Shown here: piece after piece, positions 19,242 through 31,891 of the stretch
How the letters are laid out: each line of letters begins with the position of its first letter
How positions within the stretch are numbered: the first letter of the stretch is position 1
Translations under genes and position numbers: made by a program
Assembly (NCBI GenBank): GCA_963682025.1
Contig: OY821522.1
Coordinates: 31,092,509 to 31,156,508, forward strand
Length of the DNA: 64,000 nucleotides
Direction: 5' to 3'
Source of the DNA: Cordilura impudica
Taxonomy: Eukaryota > Arthropoda > Insecta > Diptera > Scathophagidae
The notes under the pieces: generated by a model
Told to the model about the DNA's origin: nothing
The model's database searches: none
Seen by the model: only the letters and a program-made list of their open reading frames with translations

Positions 19242-19419
19242 AAATCCGAAATAATAGAAAAGACGAAAACCAACCCAAAGAATTTTCTGAAATAATTTGG
19301 TATTAAGTTTACCAAATTGTTTACTTTTTCCAATATTTTGTTTACATTTATTATCAATACTCAAACCGAGGTGGAGGGTATCAAAGATTCGGCACAGCCG
19401 AATTTAACACTCTTACTTG
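19242..19419 (+). repeat. 3' end of E element, right flank of the Polinton
   Basis: This piece matches 28997-29174. It ends with GTGGAGGGTATCAAAG, the hairpin TTCGGCACAGCCGAA, and ACTCTTACTTG. It is the distal end of the element whose interior is 1002-3651, now separated by the Polinton. Confidence 0.75.
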
Positions 19420-20471
19420 TTTTTTAATACCTTATATTTTGTGTAGCCTCCGTTGGCAGCAATAACAGCGTCTACATGGAGCAGCATACCCTATACTAAA
19501 TTTTAGTAGTCGCTTGGATCAATACCATTCCACGCTGCTCGCACATTAGTTCACAATTCATCCAAATTTCCAGGCGGACAAATAACACCTCTTTTGGGAA
19601 CTCCCCAGAGGTTTTCGATAGAGTTAAGTTCGGGTGACTAGGTCAGCCAATCAAGAACTTCGTAGCCTCTGTCATTAAGCCAATTTTACGTAACTTTGGC
19701 GCTATATTTGAGATCATTATCCGAACACATCAACTTTGCGCAGTCCTCTGCCGTCAACTAGGCATATTTTTTGCAAAATCCAAACGGATTTTTTGGTGCC
19801 TTTTGGTAAGTTATGGCTTTTTCACTTTGGCACGTCCCTTTAAGCCAGCAGACCGCAGCGTATTTCTTACTGTTTCAACACAAACATCAATATTTTCACT
19901 TCTTGCAAGCTGTTTCTGAACTTAAAATCTGCCGTTCTTAGGTCCCAGATCATATTTTTTTTCTGCATCCACGGGGTGGAAGTGGTAATTTGGCAAGGAC
20001 TTTCGAACTCCCCCACGCTGGTTTTCGAAATGTTGAGAAGTAATGAAATCTCACTGCAACGTTTACCTTGAAATAAAAATTGGTGAATTTGGCTAACTTT
20101 TGACGACGCCCATGGGCGCACAATTTGAAACTTAAAAACACGCTAACAAGTGAACAAAAAATAAAACAACAAATTTAAGTTAACCTTACCTTTTAAAAAA
20201 TGTTATTCAACAAAGAAAAATAAACTTGCGAAAACTTTTATACGACAAAACAAGTAATTAAACACAAAAAACTGTGCCAATGACTTATTACCCAAACTTT
20301 GCTAATTTTCGATAACGGTACATACTAAAACAAAGTTATTGATTTGTAGTTGTAGATAATATCGCGATAAACAAACAGTGCATCTATGAGAATAATTGGA
20401 ACAATAGCTTTGTTGTTGTACCCATATTTGTTAGCATTAGAAAAACACTGGGACAGTTCTTTGAGTGACTG
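19420..20471 (-). mobile_element. Tc1-like transposon remnant T1
   Basis: On the minus strand, pieces of a Tc1/mariner transposase are readable: an N-terminal helix-turn-helix part (FQGKRCSEISLLLNISK) near 20020-20110 and the C-terminal part with NLWGVPKRGVICPPGNLDEL near 19560-19620. A deletion at about 19719 joins ATTTGAGATCATTATC to CGAACACATC and removes some 286 bp kept in T2. The right terminal repeat, ending TTCTTTGAGTGACTG, is present; the left arm was lost in the 1.8 kb deletion of copy 0. Frames are broken throughout. Confidence 0.8.
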
Positions 20472-21762
20472 TATGTAGAAAAATAAAAGAGTAATGATTG
20501 AGTTCGAAATTATTCAGGCTCAAGATCAAATGTTTTTACTTTAAATAAAGCAGAAACATTGGCCCATTTGTTTCAAAAAATTGATCTATATTCTGCATGA
20601 CAGGTTATACAGCTGTTTCGGGAAGAGTCAACAAGTAACCAAAAGCAATAGATAGTTTGTTTGGTAAAAAGTTAAATTCATATATATTTGCTGAAAACAA
20701 CCAAATGAAAATTCAAGCAAAAGTTATACTATTTCCAATATAAAAAACTAAAATATAGAACAACTTTGAAACAAATACGTTTGTATACGAGTACACATTG
20801 CATAATACAATATACATCAGGGCGGGTCGAATTAAAAATCGCCCTTTGCTCAGTGAAAATCGTATTCTAGGGATCAAAATAAGAAACTTTGCCGAAGGAA
20901 CCATACCTCTAAAACGAATTCTGATGTCCCAGAATTTGGGTCGAACTTTTGGGTAGGGGCAAATTTTGAAAAATCCCACTTTGACCCATTTAGAGTGCTC
21001 CAATCGAGTCCAAATGTATGACCGACCCCCACTACCTTTGGAGGCCCGACCCACCCATGCCAGTGGCACACCCCCTGGAACTCCCCTGTGGGGTTCCTCA
21101 TATAAACATTTCAAAAAATCGCCAGTTTTGGCACTTTGCATGAAAAAATCAGCGAAATGCCTATGTTTTTTCTTTTTGGAGTTTATTTTTCTCTTCAGAA
21201 ATTTATTTAGTCAGAACATATGTAAATGAAAATATGAATTTACCTTAGTAATAGAAAAGAAATTAAAAAATTTTATTAGAAATTAGCTTTTTTTACAACC
21301 CTTTTAAAACCAAGGCATCACTGTGATGCATTTGCATGGCGTAAACTAAGTTGTGTGGGTTTTTTATTCAACCCTTTTAAAAAATGAACGTATCACTGTG
21401 ACACTTTTGCAGGTCGTAAAATTTCTTGTGTGGGTTTTTTAAGCCACCACAAGACACAGCTGCATGTCGTAAACTTACTTGTGTAGTTTTTTTATAGCAC
21501 CTACTTAAGAAATGAAGATTGTTTTTACAACCCTTTTTATGGGGTTTTTATGGCACCTTCTTAAGAAATGCGCGTTTTTTGCAACCATTTTAACAATTAA
21601 GGTATCACTGTAATGTACCGCAACCCTTTTAAAAAATGAACGTATCACTGTGACACAATTGCAGGTCGCAAAATTGCTTGTGTGGGTTTTTAAGCCACCA
21701 CAAGACACAGCAGGTAGAATTGAAATTACCATTTCATTCTTATTAACTCGTCTCGTAGACCA

Positions 21763-21981
21763 TATATAACGCAAAAGTTTTTGTGAATGCATTAAGTCGT
21801 TGTGAAGAACTCAAAGTGTGAAGTGCTAATTTCAGATAAAAACATATTTAAACAAAAATAATAAGTGAAGTGACCATTCCAAATCAAAAAGTTTACAATG
21901 AATCCACCATCGTCTACACCGCAAGATGAAGCAACAACAACATCAACAACTATTGAAAACCCAATGAAAATCGAAAAATGA
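21763..21981 (+). promoter_or_regulatory. TATA promoter with short ORF, spacer S1
   Basis: TATATAA at 21763-21769 is followed about 25-30 bp later by a plausible initiator (GCATTAAGTCG). A leader without strong structure leads to ATG at 21898. The frame, starting MNPPSSTPQDEATTTSTT, stops after 27 codons at the edge of the low-complexity tract. The same arrangement is kept in S2 and S3, with a weakened TATA in S4. It may be the 5' end of a truncated retroelement; no family is recognised. Confidence 0.4.
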
Positions 21982-23917
21982 AAAATTAAAATTGAAAAAT
22001 GGAAACTGAAAAATGAAAAATTATAAATGAAAATTAAAAAACGAAAAATAAAAAATGGAAAATAAAAATGAAAACTGAAAAATGGAAAATTAAAAATTAC
22101 TACTTAATTCAGATAAAAATATTTTAAAATTTGCTCTTTTTAATACTAATATCTGGAAACTTTTAGCCAAGAATCAGTTCATTTTTTTTTTGGAATTATC
22201 ATGAATTATCTCAAAACTTTCTTGTAGGGATCAAATTTTGGGCTGCGTTATATAATGAATTTCATTACGAGTTTTCTACTCTAGTAAAAGAAAAATAATA
22301 TAATTTTTCAAGTAACGAATTATTTCGATAGAAGACGCGGTCATTGTTTTTTATAACAAGGAATTATAATAGAAACTTTATATTTAATTGGTATTCGAAA
22401 CAGTTTTAAGGTGGTAGCCGTACCCAATATTGGTTGGAATATTGAGTTTAAGATGCAGGTGGAGGGTAACAAAGATTCGGCCCAGCCGAATTTAACACTC
22501 TTACTTGCTGTTGAATCAAATTGTTTTCAGTACAGTTAATTTCAAATGAATATTCAGTTGGTTTCCGTAGAAATATTTATTTTTACTTTTGCTATAGTTA
22601 TTCTAAACAAATTACTTTAGTTAAGATGTTTTTTCTGTATCGTTTGTTTATTTCAGTTATTTAAAATTAAAATACATGATACAGTTATTTTAACAGTATT
22701 TCCCGTATCGTTTTATTATTTATCAATTTAAAAAAATTCTTTTCAACCTTTATTGAACTCGTAGTGTCGGTATGTCCGCCGAGAAACTTTAACTAGATTT
22801 TTAACCCTCTTGCAGTGATCCAATCGAGCTAAAACTTTGCAGCAGACACGTGGTCTAACACATTTTCATTAAAAAATATTAATTATGGAATAAAATTTCG
22901 AAATTTTAACGGTTTTTTATTTTCAGTCAATCAGTTATTTAATTACATGATGGTAAACTTAATTACATGATAGTAAACTTAATGTCCATGTAAACCTTGT
23001 AATGAAACTACATCCTATTGTCTATAGGATGAACGCTATTGAAATTGGTGAAAATCGGTGCATGTTCAGACCTAGTCCCTATACAAGTGGCCCCTATGAG
23101 ACCGACTTAAATTCCCATAAGATCCAAATTATCATATAGATCTCGGTCAAATTGGGCTTATATATGTTTAATACATCCGTTAATCAGCAGTCTAAAAATG
23201 AACCCTATAGGACAATTCTCAGTCATAGCCCCAAATATAAAGCTGCTTCCCGATCTTCACTTAAACTTAGCAAAAACAAAAATATAGCACCAATTTCTCT
23301 CAAATTTGGTTTGTATATGTTTTTGCAAAAAATAAGTGACTATCAAATATCGTCAGAATCGCTCCATATCTCGACCTAATACCCATATAAATATAGCATC
23401 CGATATGAACTTTATCAGAACTGATACTCTCATATGGGAAGTGATGTAATTTTACGACTGCGATAACGCCATGCATTAGCAAATTATAATTAATACTGAA
23501 TATCATAAGGTCCCGAAAGACATAATCTCGTCTTCGGTTAGAACTTTAAGCAGAACCGCTTCTAGTCTAAAGTAAAAGAAATGAGTAACAATGTAACAAC
23601 CCGCACAACTATACTCTACGAAAATGGCGAAAAAATTAGTTACTACATTTAGTCTCATAGATATTTTTTTAAATTAAATTTGTTTAAATAAATAACAACA
23701 AAAATTTCTGTAAAATATGTAAAGTAACTGTGTTGTCCAGTAAAATGTGAATTCTTTAACACGTTCTCATCTAAGTTCTTTCGTCGAAGTTTTTTTTTCA
23801 TATACCCCATCCAATGGCATATAAACCAGTTTTTGTACTTCCAGCGAATAGTCCCACATTGAAAGAATATATTTTTTATATAAATGTATATTTATATAAA
23901 ATTATTGCAAAACTTAC

Positions 23918-24088
23918 CCCACTCTCTTTTAGGTCGATTAAACTAGATTTTTCTTCCACCAATAAATTTTCGGAGGATATTTTTTCATCTTCACGATCAC
24001 CTTCATCCTTAAAGACCTTGACCTCATCTGTGCTTCCCAAGTCGTCACCAGACGAACTAGTGTGACGCGTATGACTTATATGCGGCAT
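23918..24088 (-). CDS. pan: pangolin/TCF first coding exon, array copy A
   Basis: The 57-codon exon starts at ATG 24088 and ends at 23918 before the donor GTAAGT (23917-23912). It encodes [20 protein letters not shown] followed by [17 protein letters not shown], which matches the N-terminal beta-catenin (Armadillo) binding region of Pangolin, the TCF/LEF factor of the Wnt pathway. In known TCFs this acidic segment recruits Armadillo in the nucleus; DNA binding lies in later exons not present here. Copy A has Lys for Thr near the end and Gly as the last residue. Without splicing the frame would run 13 more codons. It lies in spacer S1 of the tandem array. Confidence 0.85.
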
Positions 24089-25480
24089 GATTTTTTGTTT
24101 TAATTACTTTTATTATTAAATGTACACTAGTTATTTGTTACATTAATGTAATTTCACCCGCATAATATACTTGAATTATTGAACTTTGATTTAATGTTTG
24201 TTGTTGTTGTTGTTGTTTTATTAAAATCTATTTTTTATAATACTAATATTGGCATTAATTTTGGTTCGAAGTTCTTTATTTAGAAATTATTCATATATTG
24301 GCTTAACTATTATTTTAGTATGTCTCACATTCACTTGGACATATTTGTTTTTAAACTATAATTTCCTAGTATTACAAATCACAGTTTAGTGTTATGAGCA
24401 TAATTTTCTTCCTAGTTTCGAAAAGTATGCACACACATGAATCAATCTAAGCGATTTCAAAAATATGTTTACTTAATTTTAAAACAATTAAAAAATGGTT
24501 AGAGCAATAAAAACATGATACCAAGCAAAGGAAGTTAAATATTTACACGCATTCGTGTGTCTCTTATTATAGCTATGTTGAATTGAAAATTCGTTCGTTC
24601 TTCGAATTTTGATTAATTTTCTCCGAAATGCACATACCTATCAAAGTCATAACATTTCGAATTATTTTAGGGAGATACTGGCCTTAGAAAATTATATATC
24701 GCATTCAATTATTACATAAACTATTTTAAACTTTTTATACCCTATACCGCTATGTTTATTGTAAAGTGACTTTGTGCTGATGTTTGTAACTACCAAAAAT
24801 ATTTGACTTATATTTTAGCAATGTCCGTCCGTCCGTCTGTCTGTGTGTCCATGCAAACTTTGGAATCGAACTACAGGTCGCAAATATAAATATATTTTGA
24901 TGCAAATTTGTATATAAGCTTATACCGGCCATAGGATAAACTCTATTGTAATTGGTGAAAATCGGTTCATGTTCAGACCTAGTCCCCTATGTGATTAACT
25001 TAAATGGTCATAATATCCAAAATATTATATAGATCTCGGTCAAATTGGTTCTGTGTATGTTTATAACATCCATTTATCAGTAGTCAAAAATATACCGTAT
25101 AGTCATAGCCCCCATATGGAGTTGATTCCCAATCTTCGCTTAAATCTATCAAAAAACAAAAATGTTGCACAGATTTTTCTCAAATTTCGTTTATACCTGC
25201 TTTTGCAAAAAATATGTAATCTTACCAAATATGGTCAGGATTGGTCCATTTTTCGACCTAGTCCCCATATGAATATTACATCCGGTGTGAACTTTTTCAT
25301 ATCCGAAGGCAAAAAATTAATAACAATGCTACTCAAATTTGGTCTATGCTCATTTTCTATAAGTAACTAGTTGGACCTAAAGCGGCTATAATTTTCGTAC
25401 TTGATTGTATTGATTTTTGTAAACTTACTCAATTAGAATTACTGTGTTATTTGAATTTCATTGCATAAATTTTCTATAAA

Positions 25481-25554
25481 CCGTCACTCAAAGAACTGTC
25501 CCAGTGTTTTTCTAATGCTAACAAATATGAGCACAACAACAAAGCTATTGCCCC

Positions 25555-25628
<74 letters not shown>

Positions 25629-25772
25629 TGTTTGTTTATTGCACTATTATCTTCAACTACAATACCATAAATTTGTTGTAACAAGTAACGGTTACAACAA
25701 TGATTAAAACATGTGTTTATTAGTTATTGGGACACTTTATTGAGTTTACTTTAATTTATAAATATTATAATT
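25481..25772 (-). mobile_element. Tc1-like transposon T2, left arm
   Basis: The left terminal repeat begins CCGTCACTCAAAGAACTGTC, continues through GCTAACAAATATGAG, and includes a TA microsatellite at 25559-25624. It is the inverted counterpart of the right end at 30277-30381. The body of T2 resumes at 29175 after the E-element insertion at 25773-29174. No transposase codons lie in this arm. Confidence 0.75.
25559..25624. repeat. TA dinucleotide microsatellite in Tc1 left arm
   Basis: An uninterrupted run of about 33 AT/TA units lies between CCCCAATT and TGCACTGTTTG. The corresponding runs are about 24 units in T3 and only about 12 with an interruption in T4 and T5. Open frames of repeated Ile-Tyr here are artefacts. 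Confidence 0.9.
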
Positions 25773-28700
25773 ATACCCTCCACTCCAGTGTGCAGAGGGT
25801 ATATAAGTTTGTCATTCCGTTTGTAATAATTAGAAAAAAAAATTTGGACCCCATAAAATATATATATTTGTGATCCTTATAACAACCGGAGTTGATATAG
25901 CGATGTCCATCTGTCTGTCCGTCTGTGGAAATCACGATGACGGCATCAATCGGGCAACTAGGGTGCTCGTTGACATAAAAAATGATTCATTGATATCCTG
26001 AAAAGTTTGCTATTTAAAATCGTCCAAATCGGTCGATTAGGGCCCGAGATTTGAATGAAGAACTAAAAAAAAACTTGAAAAAATATAATTTTCTATGTGG
26101 TTTTTGTCACGATCACGCCCTCAATAGGACAGCTAGGTTGATCGTTTTTAGCGAGAATGATTCACCAAATTCATGGGAAGATTTCTGTTTCAAAAATCAT
26201 TAAAATCGGTGAAGCAGGTCCAGGGAAATCTCTGAAAAAGTAAAAAAAAAATGAAAAACATGATATTTCTATATTGTTCTTGTTGTTATTCTAAATGTTG
26301 CATCGTTGTCATAGCTGGACTTGTTGTTTTTGTGGTCGTTGTGGTAATAATAGAATAAAAACAAACCCTTTGTACATTTTTTTTATCAACTCTGGTAGAA
26401 AAATTTAAAAGTTTCCATTGTTTTGGCATCACTAAAAAAATTTGTTAGATCATTTGTGTCATTACCACGAGCCTGCCTGCAAAATTTCAGATCAATTGGT
26501 TCACGGGAAAGTGGGTAAAATCGTTCCAAAATTTTTTCGACAAGCAGACACTACGAGTTAATATAAAGGGAGTAAAAATTCACCAACATCTAAAGCAAAT
26601 AATGCTAAAATACCTAGTTGTTAATAAAAAAAAACAATTGGGCAATTCACAATTGGTAATGTATCTGTTGTATCGTGTATCACTTTACAATAGTGTAAAA
26701 TTGTTGTTGGTAATTTTCACTGAAAAATCTGATACACGATCCAACTTCATTTGCTATGTTTAGTAAATGTTGTATATTGTATCATAACATATCAGTTCCA
26801 AGTGAATGCCAGTTTTTATGAAAAATAAAAAACAAATACATAGAATTTTATCAGCATAAATAATAATAAAATAAAATATGGCAAATAATGCAAATAACGC
26901 AAATACATCGATAAGTTTATTTATATAAAAATTAATGTTTGCATTTTTAGTATGTATTTTCTCTTTCAGTGCCAACCAAAACATTTAACATTTTTTTTTT
27001 TCATTATAAACTAAAATGCAAGAGGTACGTAACTAAAACTCCAGGGTATATCTCACGACCAAAAAGCAAACACTGACAAGTGAAAAATACATTTATTTTG
27101 CATTAACAGAGTGTCACTTCATTTTGCTCAGCATGACTATGCCACAGTAGATGGCGCCACAATTTTTGTTCTAATTAGCTTTGCAATAGTTATTTCTATT
27201 TTAACATGAATGTCAATATTTTCAACTAGATATCATACAGAACAATGTTAAGAGTATACACGGGCTGGTCTTTTATTTCATACGTTTTTTCATTATTCTT
27301 TTACAAATATGAACATAAGTTTGGCATGTTAACTTTTTGTTGTCTTTACAAAATAGAGTTACCGAGTTCATCAATGAGTTTTTTGCTTTCAAAACAGTTC
27401 TACATAGTTATATAGAACTATTATTCTGCTTTACCTACAAAATATCTGATTGGGATTCATCTAATTTTTAAAAATTGTTTGTAATTAATAAAGCATTATT
27501 ATTCACATATATACAAAATTGCACTTTTTAAATTTTCCATTCAAATTTAAGAAAATATCAATTTTAATAAAAACTGAAATTAAAATTTCCAATTATAAAT
27601 TAGAAAATATTAATTGAATTTCAGAAAATCATATCAAAACGTCGGAAATAATAATTTTAAATTTAGAAGACATCAATTGCATCTTTAATATATAAATTTT
27701 ATTCGTTAAACACAAATTGAAATTCCAAAAAAAAAAACACCAAATATGTTTACATTTAAAAATGTTTACATTTAAAAAAAAATATTGCCATTCAGGAGAT
27801 ATTAATAACTCTTCAGTACGGCGATTCAGTAACTTCTTTTAACGATAGTCGAATGTGAAAAAAAGAAAATTGCAAAATTATCAGTATTAAAGTCATAATA
27901 ATTAAAGTCAGCTGTTGTTGTTATCTAAACGACAACCATTTTTGTGTTGTTTATTCAATCGATAAAAACTTAAATTTTTAAGTTGAAATGTCGTCATACA
28001 TAAATAAAAATCATAAAATAGTGAAAATATTTTGCTTTTATTAAAAACTTTTTTATATAAATAAAAAAATTAAATAGAATATTCAATTCATTATTTCATT
28101 TCCAAATAAATAAACAGAAATATTAGTAAAAAAAAAATAAAGATATTAAACATAAACATAAAATCATCCTGTCAAACACGAAGTAATTTGTTTTTTCTAC
28201 TCTTTGTGTTTTTCGCTTATTTTGACAGAGGTGCCACTAGTTTACAATTTAAATAAATAGAAAAACAGATTTGTCGACTGTCGTTAAGATGTATGTACTT
28301 AGTGAATCACTTAATCCTTAGTGCAAACAACAATAGCTGTCGATATATTTTGCGGTTGTCAGATCGCTGAATTTGAAATTTACAGAATCGCACTACAGAA
28401 TGAACTCAATGAATTTAAGAAAACTTCAAATGATATTTAAGAATTGCTAACATAAAAATTGTTACATAAGTAAACGTAATTTGATGAGAATGTTATTTTT
28501 TATATATAAATTTTCACAATTTTTTTTGGATGAAAATTTGAAGTTTTTCAGAAAATAATGATAACATTAAATTATTTTATTTAAAATGTTTGGGACTTTT
28601 GGTTTTTTGCGTTTGGCATCCCTAATTTGATTATTTATTAATATAAATTTATTCTCTATGTTTTCAAAATATGGCAATATTTTAAAAAAAAAGATGAGAG

Positions 28701-29174
28701 AGCTTTTTTTTTGGTTATTATTTTGTTACTCCATCCGACCTATATGGCCACAATGAAGAAATATTTGGCCAGTTAAAAGAAACTATACAGCCATCTCCAA
28801 TTAGCACGATTTAATGCATATAGGCACTCTACACAACCATTACCTTTGCAATGGAGGATAAGGCGAGCTATTTAATTAGCAAAAACTAAATTAAACGAGA
28901 AGTTATGACATATAACCGGAAACGCATGCATATAGGTATATGACCTAAATGCATGGCGATCAGCAACCACAACGACCAAAAAGCAAACACCGAAATAAAT
29001 CCGAAATAATAGAAAAGACGAAAACCAACCCAAAGAATTTTCTGAAATAATTTGGTATTAAGTTTTCCAAATTGTTTACTTTTTCCAATATTTTGTTTAC
29101 ATTTATTATCAATACTCAAACCGAGGTGGAGGGTATCAAAGATTCGGCACAGCCGAATTTAACACTCTTACTTG
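25773..29174 (+). mobile_element. E element inserted in Tc1-like T2 (3.4 kb)
   Basis: The insert begins ATACCCTCCACTCCAGTG and ends in the hairpin TTCGGCACAGCCGAA then ACTCTTACTTG. The uninterrupted junction AATATTATAATTTTTTAATG is visible in T3 at about 35646-35665, which fixes both ends inside a T run. Its first 0.6 kb contains two diverged ~190-bp units with CACGATGACGGC or CACGATCACGCC and a GTCTGTCCGTCTG block; a reverse copy lies at 55995-56555. The rest (26580-29000) is AT-rich with no coding region seen. Family assignment is not possible; it may be non-autonomous. Confidence 0.6.
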
Positions 29175-30381
29175 TTTTTTAATGCCTTATATTTTGTGTA
29201 GCCTCCTTTGGCAGCAATAACAGCGTCTACATGGAGCAGCATACCCTATACTAAATTTTAGTAGTCGCTTGGATCAATACCATTCCACGCTGCTCGCACA
29301 TTAGTTCACAATTCATCCAAATTTCCAGCCGGACAAATAACACCTCTTTTGGGAACTCCCCAGAGGTTTTCGATAGAGTTAAGTTCGGGTGACTAGGTCA
29401 GCCAATCAAGAACTTCGTAGCCTCTGTCATAAAGCCATTTTTACGTAACTTTGGCGCTATATTTGAGATCATTATCATGTTGAAACACGATATCTGCCGA
29501 CTGCAATTCGAATTTTTCTGCAATGTAGGGGAGATTTGTGCGTAATATGTCCACGTAGGATTATGCAGTCATCGTACCAACAATTCTGTGTACTGTTCCA
29601 ACTCCTTTAACCATCATGCAACCCCACACCATAACGGATCCACTGCCAAACTTTAAAGTTGTTTGACATTTTTCGCTTGCAAAGTTCTTCCTGGCTTTCG
29701 CCAACACCACTCCCTGCCATCCGACCCCACAGGATTAATTTTGGTCTCATCCGAACACATCAACTTTGCGCAGTCCTCTGCCGTCAACTAGGCATATTTT
29801 TTGCAAAATCCAAACGGATTTTTTGGTGCCTTTTGGTAAGTAATGGCTTTTTTACTTTGGCACGTCCCTTTAAGCCAGCAGACCGCAGCGTATTTCTTAC
29901 TGTTTCAACACAAACATCAATATTTTCACTTCTTGCAAGCTGTTTCTGAACTTAAAATCTGCCGTTCTTAGGTCTCAGATCATATTTTTTTTCTGCATCC
30001 ACGGGGTGGAAGTGGTAATTTGGCAAGGACTTTCGAAGTAATGAAATCTCACTGCAACGTTTACCTTGAAATAAAAATTGGTGAATTTGGCTAACTTTTG
30101 ACGACGCCTTACCTATTCAACCAAGAAAAATAAACTTGCGAAAACTTTTATACGACAAAACAAGTAATTAAACACAAAAAACTGTGCCAATGACTTATTA
30201 CCCAAACTTTGCTAATTTTCGATAACGGTACATACTAAAACAAAGTTATTGATTTGTAGTTGTAGATAATATCGCGATAAACAAACAGTGCATCTATGAG
30301 AATAATTGGAACAATAGCTTTGTTGTTGTACCCATATTTGTTAGCATTAGAAAAACACTGGGACAGTTCTTTGAGTGACTG
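29175..30381 (-). mobile_element. Tc1-like transposon T2, transposase region and right arm
   Basis: On the minus strand this contains most of a Tc1-type transposase: an N-terminal HTH part near 30030-30110, a middle part reading as the KPLLTKRHQKIRLDFAK class of sequence near 29790-29850, a GSGSVMVWGC-like part near 29600-29660, and the NLWGVPKRGV C-terminal part near 29340-29380. Many frame changes and stops make it inactive. Two deletions near 30037 and 30109 remove segments present in T3. The right terminal repeat ends at 30381 with GAGTGACTG. Confidence 0.8.
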
Positions 30382-31672
30382 TATGTAGAAAAATAAAAGA
30401 GTAATGATTGAGTTCGAAATTATTCAGGCTCAAGATCAATTGTTTTTACTTTAAATAAAGCAAAAACATTGGCCCATTTGTTTCAAAAAATTGATCTATA
30501 TTCTGCATGACAGGTTATACAGCTGTTTCGGGAAGAGTCAACAAGTAACCAAAAGCAATAGATAGTTTGTTTGGTAAAAAGTTAAATTCATATATATTTG
30601 CTGAAAACAACCAAATGAAAATTCAAGCAAAAGTTATACTATTTAAGCCTTTTCCAATATAACAAACTAAAATATAGAACAACTTTGAAACAAATACGTT
30701 TGTATACGAGTACACATTGCATACTACAATATACATTAGGGCGGGTCGATTTAAAAATCGCCCTTTGCTCAGTGAAAATCGTATTCTAGGGATCAAAATA
30801 AGAAACTTTGCCGAAGGAACCATACCTCTAAAACGAATTCTGATGTCCCAGAATTTGGGTCGAACTTTTGGGTAGGGGCAAATTTTGAAAAATCCCACTT
30901 TGACCCATTTAGAGTGCTCCAATCGAGTCCAAATGTATGACCGACCCCCACTAACTTTGGAGGCCCGACCCACCCATGCCAGTGGCACACCCCCTGGAAC
31001 TCCCCTGTGGGGTTCCCCATATAAACATTTCAAAAAATCGCCAGTTTTGGCAAAAAATCAGCGAAATGCCTATGTTGTTTTCTTTTTGGAGTTTATTTTT
31101 CTCTTTAGAAATTTATTTAGTCAGAACATATGTAAATGAAAATATGAATTTAACTTAGTAAAAGAAAAGAAATTAAAAAAATTTATTAGAAATTAGCTTT
31201 TTTACAACCCTTTTAAAACCAAGGCATCACTGCGATGCATTTGCATGTCGTAAACTAAGTTGTGTGGGTTTTTTATTCAACCCTTTTAAAAAATGAACGT
31301 ATCACTGTGACACTTTTGCAGGTCGTAAAATTGCTTGTGTGGGTTTTTTTAAGCCACCACAAGACACAGCTGCATGTCGTAAACTTACTTGTGTAGTTTT
31401 TCTATAGCACCTACTTAAGAAATGAAGATTGTTTTTACAACCCTTTTTATGGGGTTTTTATGGCACCTTCTTAAGAAATGCGCGTTTTTTGCAACCATTT
31501 TAACAATTAAGGTGTCACTGTAATGCACCGCAACCCTTTTAAAAAATGAACGTAACACTGTGGCACAATTGCAGGTCACAAAATTGCTTGTGTGGGTTTT
31601 TAAGCCACCACAACACACAGCAGGTAGAATTGAAATTACCATTTCATTCTTATTAACTCGTCTCGTGGACCA

Positions 31673-31891
31673 TATATAACGCAAAAGTTTTTGTGAATGC
31701 ATTAAGTCGTTGTGAAGAACTCAAAGTGTGAAGTGCTAATTTCAGATAAAAACATATTTAAACTAAAATAATAAGTGAAGTGACCATTCCAAATCAAAAA
31801 GTTTACAATGAATCCACCATCCTCTACACCGCAAGATGAAGCAACAACAACATCAACAACTATCGAAAACCCAATGAAAATCGAAAAATGA
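31673..31891 (+). promoter_or_regulatory. TATA promoter with short ORF, spacer S2
   Basis: TATATAA at 31673-31679 and a 27-codon ORF from 31808 match those of S1 closely, including the stop position. The ORF is followed by the same low-complexity tract. Confidence 0.4.

Larger units (their letters stand above)
20472..25480. repeat. Array spacer S1 (first full copy)
   Basis: This is the first complete ~5 kb spacer. In order it holds: unassigned AT-rich sequence; a conserved block 20819-21150 opening with a GGGCGGGTCG..CGCCC hairpin; a tandem block of ~100-bp units with AACCCTTTTAAAA and TCACTGTGACAC (21293-21720); a TATA promoter and mini-ORF (21763-21981); a degenerate AAAAATG/AAAAATT tract (21960-22100); an E-like end GTGGAGGGTAACAAAG (22456-22507); a dispersed repeat (about 22760-23455); the pan exon (23918-24088) and its upstream flank with a GTT run; and a second dispersed repeat (24735-25375). 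Apart from the pan exon and mini-ORF, nothing coding is supported. Confidence 0.75.

Noticed and set aside
20713..21141. Minus-strand frame of 136-142 residues repeated in each spacer (30623, 37222, 57136), plus overlapping frames
   Set aside because: It covers the conserved hairpin block, but frames are open on both strands at once, lengths differ between copies, and no domain is recognisable. It is kept only as a conserved block.
23814..24065. 83-residue plus-strand frame ([14 protein letters not shown]..) repeated at 33730, 40025 and 60255
   Set aside because: It is the antisense of the pan exon and its intron. Conservation is explained by duplication and by the exon on the minus strand.
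25461..25684. Open frames of alternating Ile and Tyr
   Set aside because: They are translations of a TA dinucleotide run on both strands.
29659..29949. 96-residue plus-strand frame (MFDIFRLQSSSWLSP..) repeated at 36140, 51356 and 62598
   Set aside because: It is antisense to the Tc1-like transposase remnant and recurs only because the transposon does.
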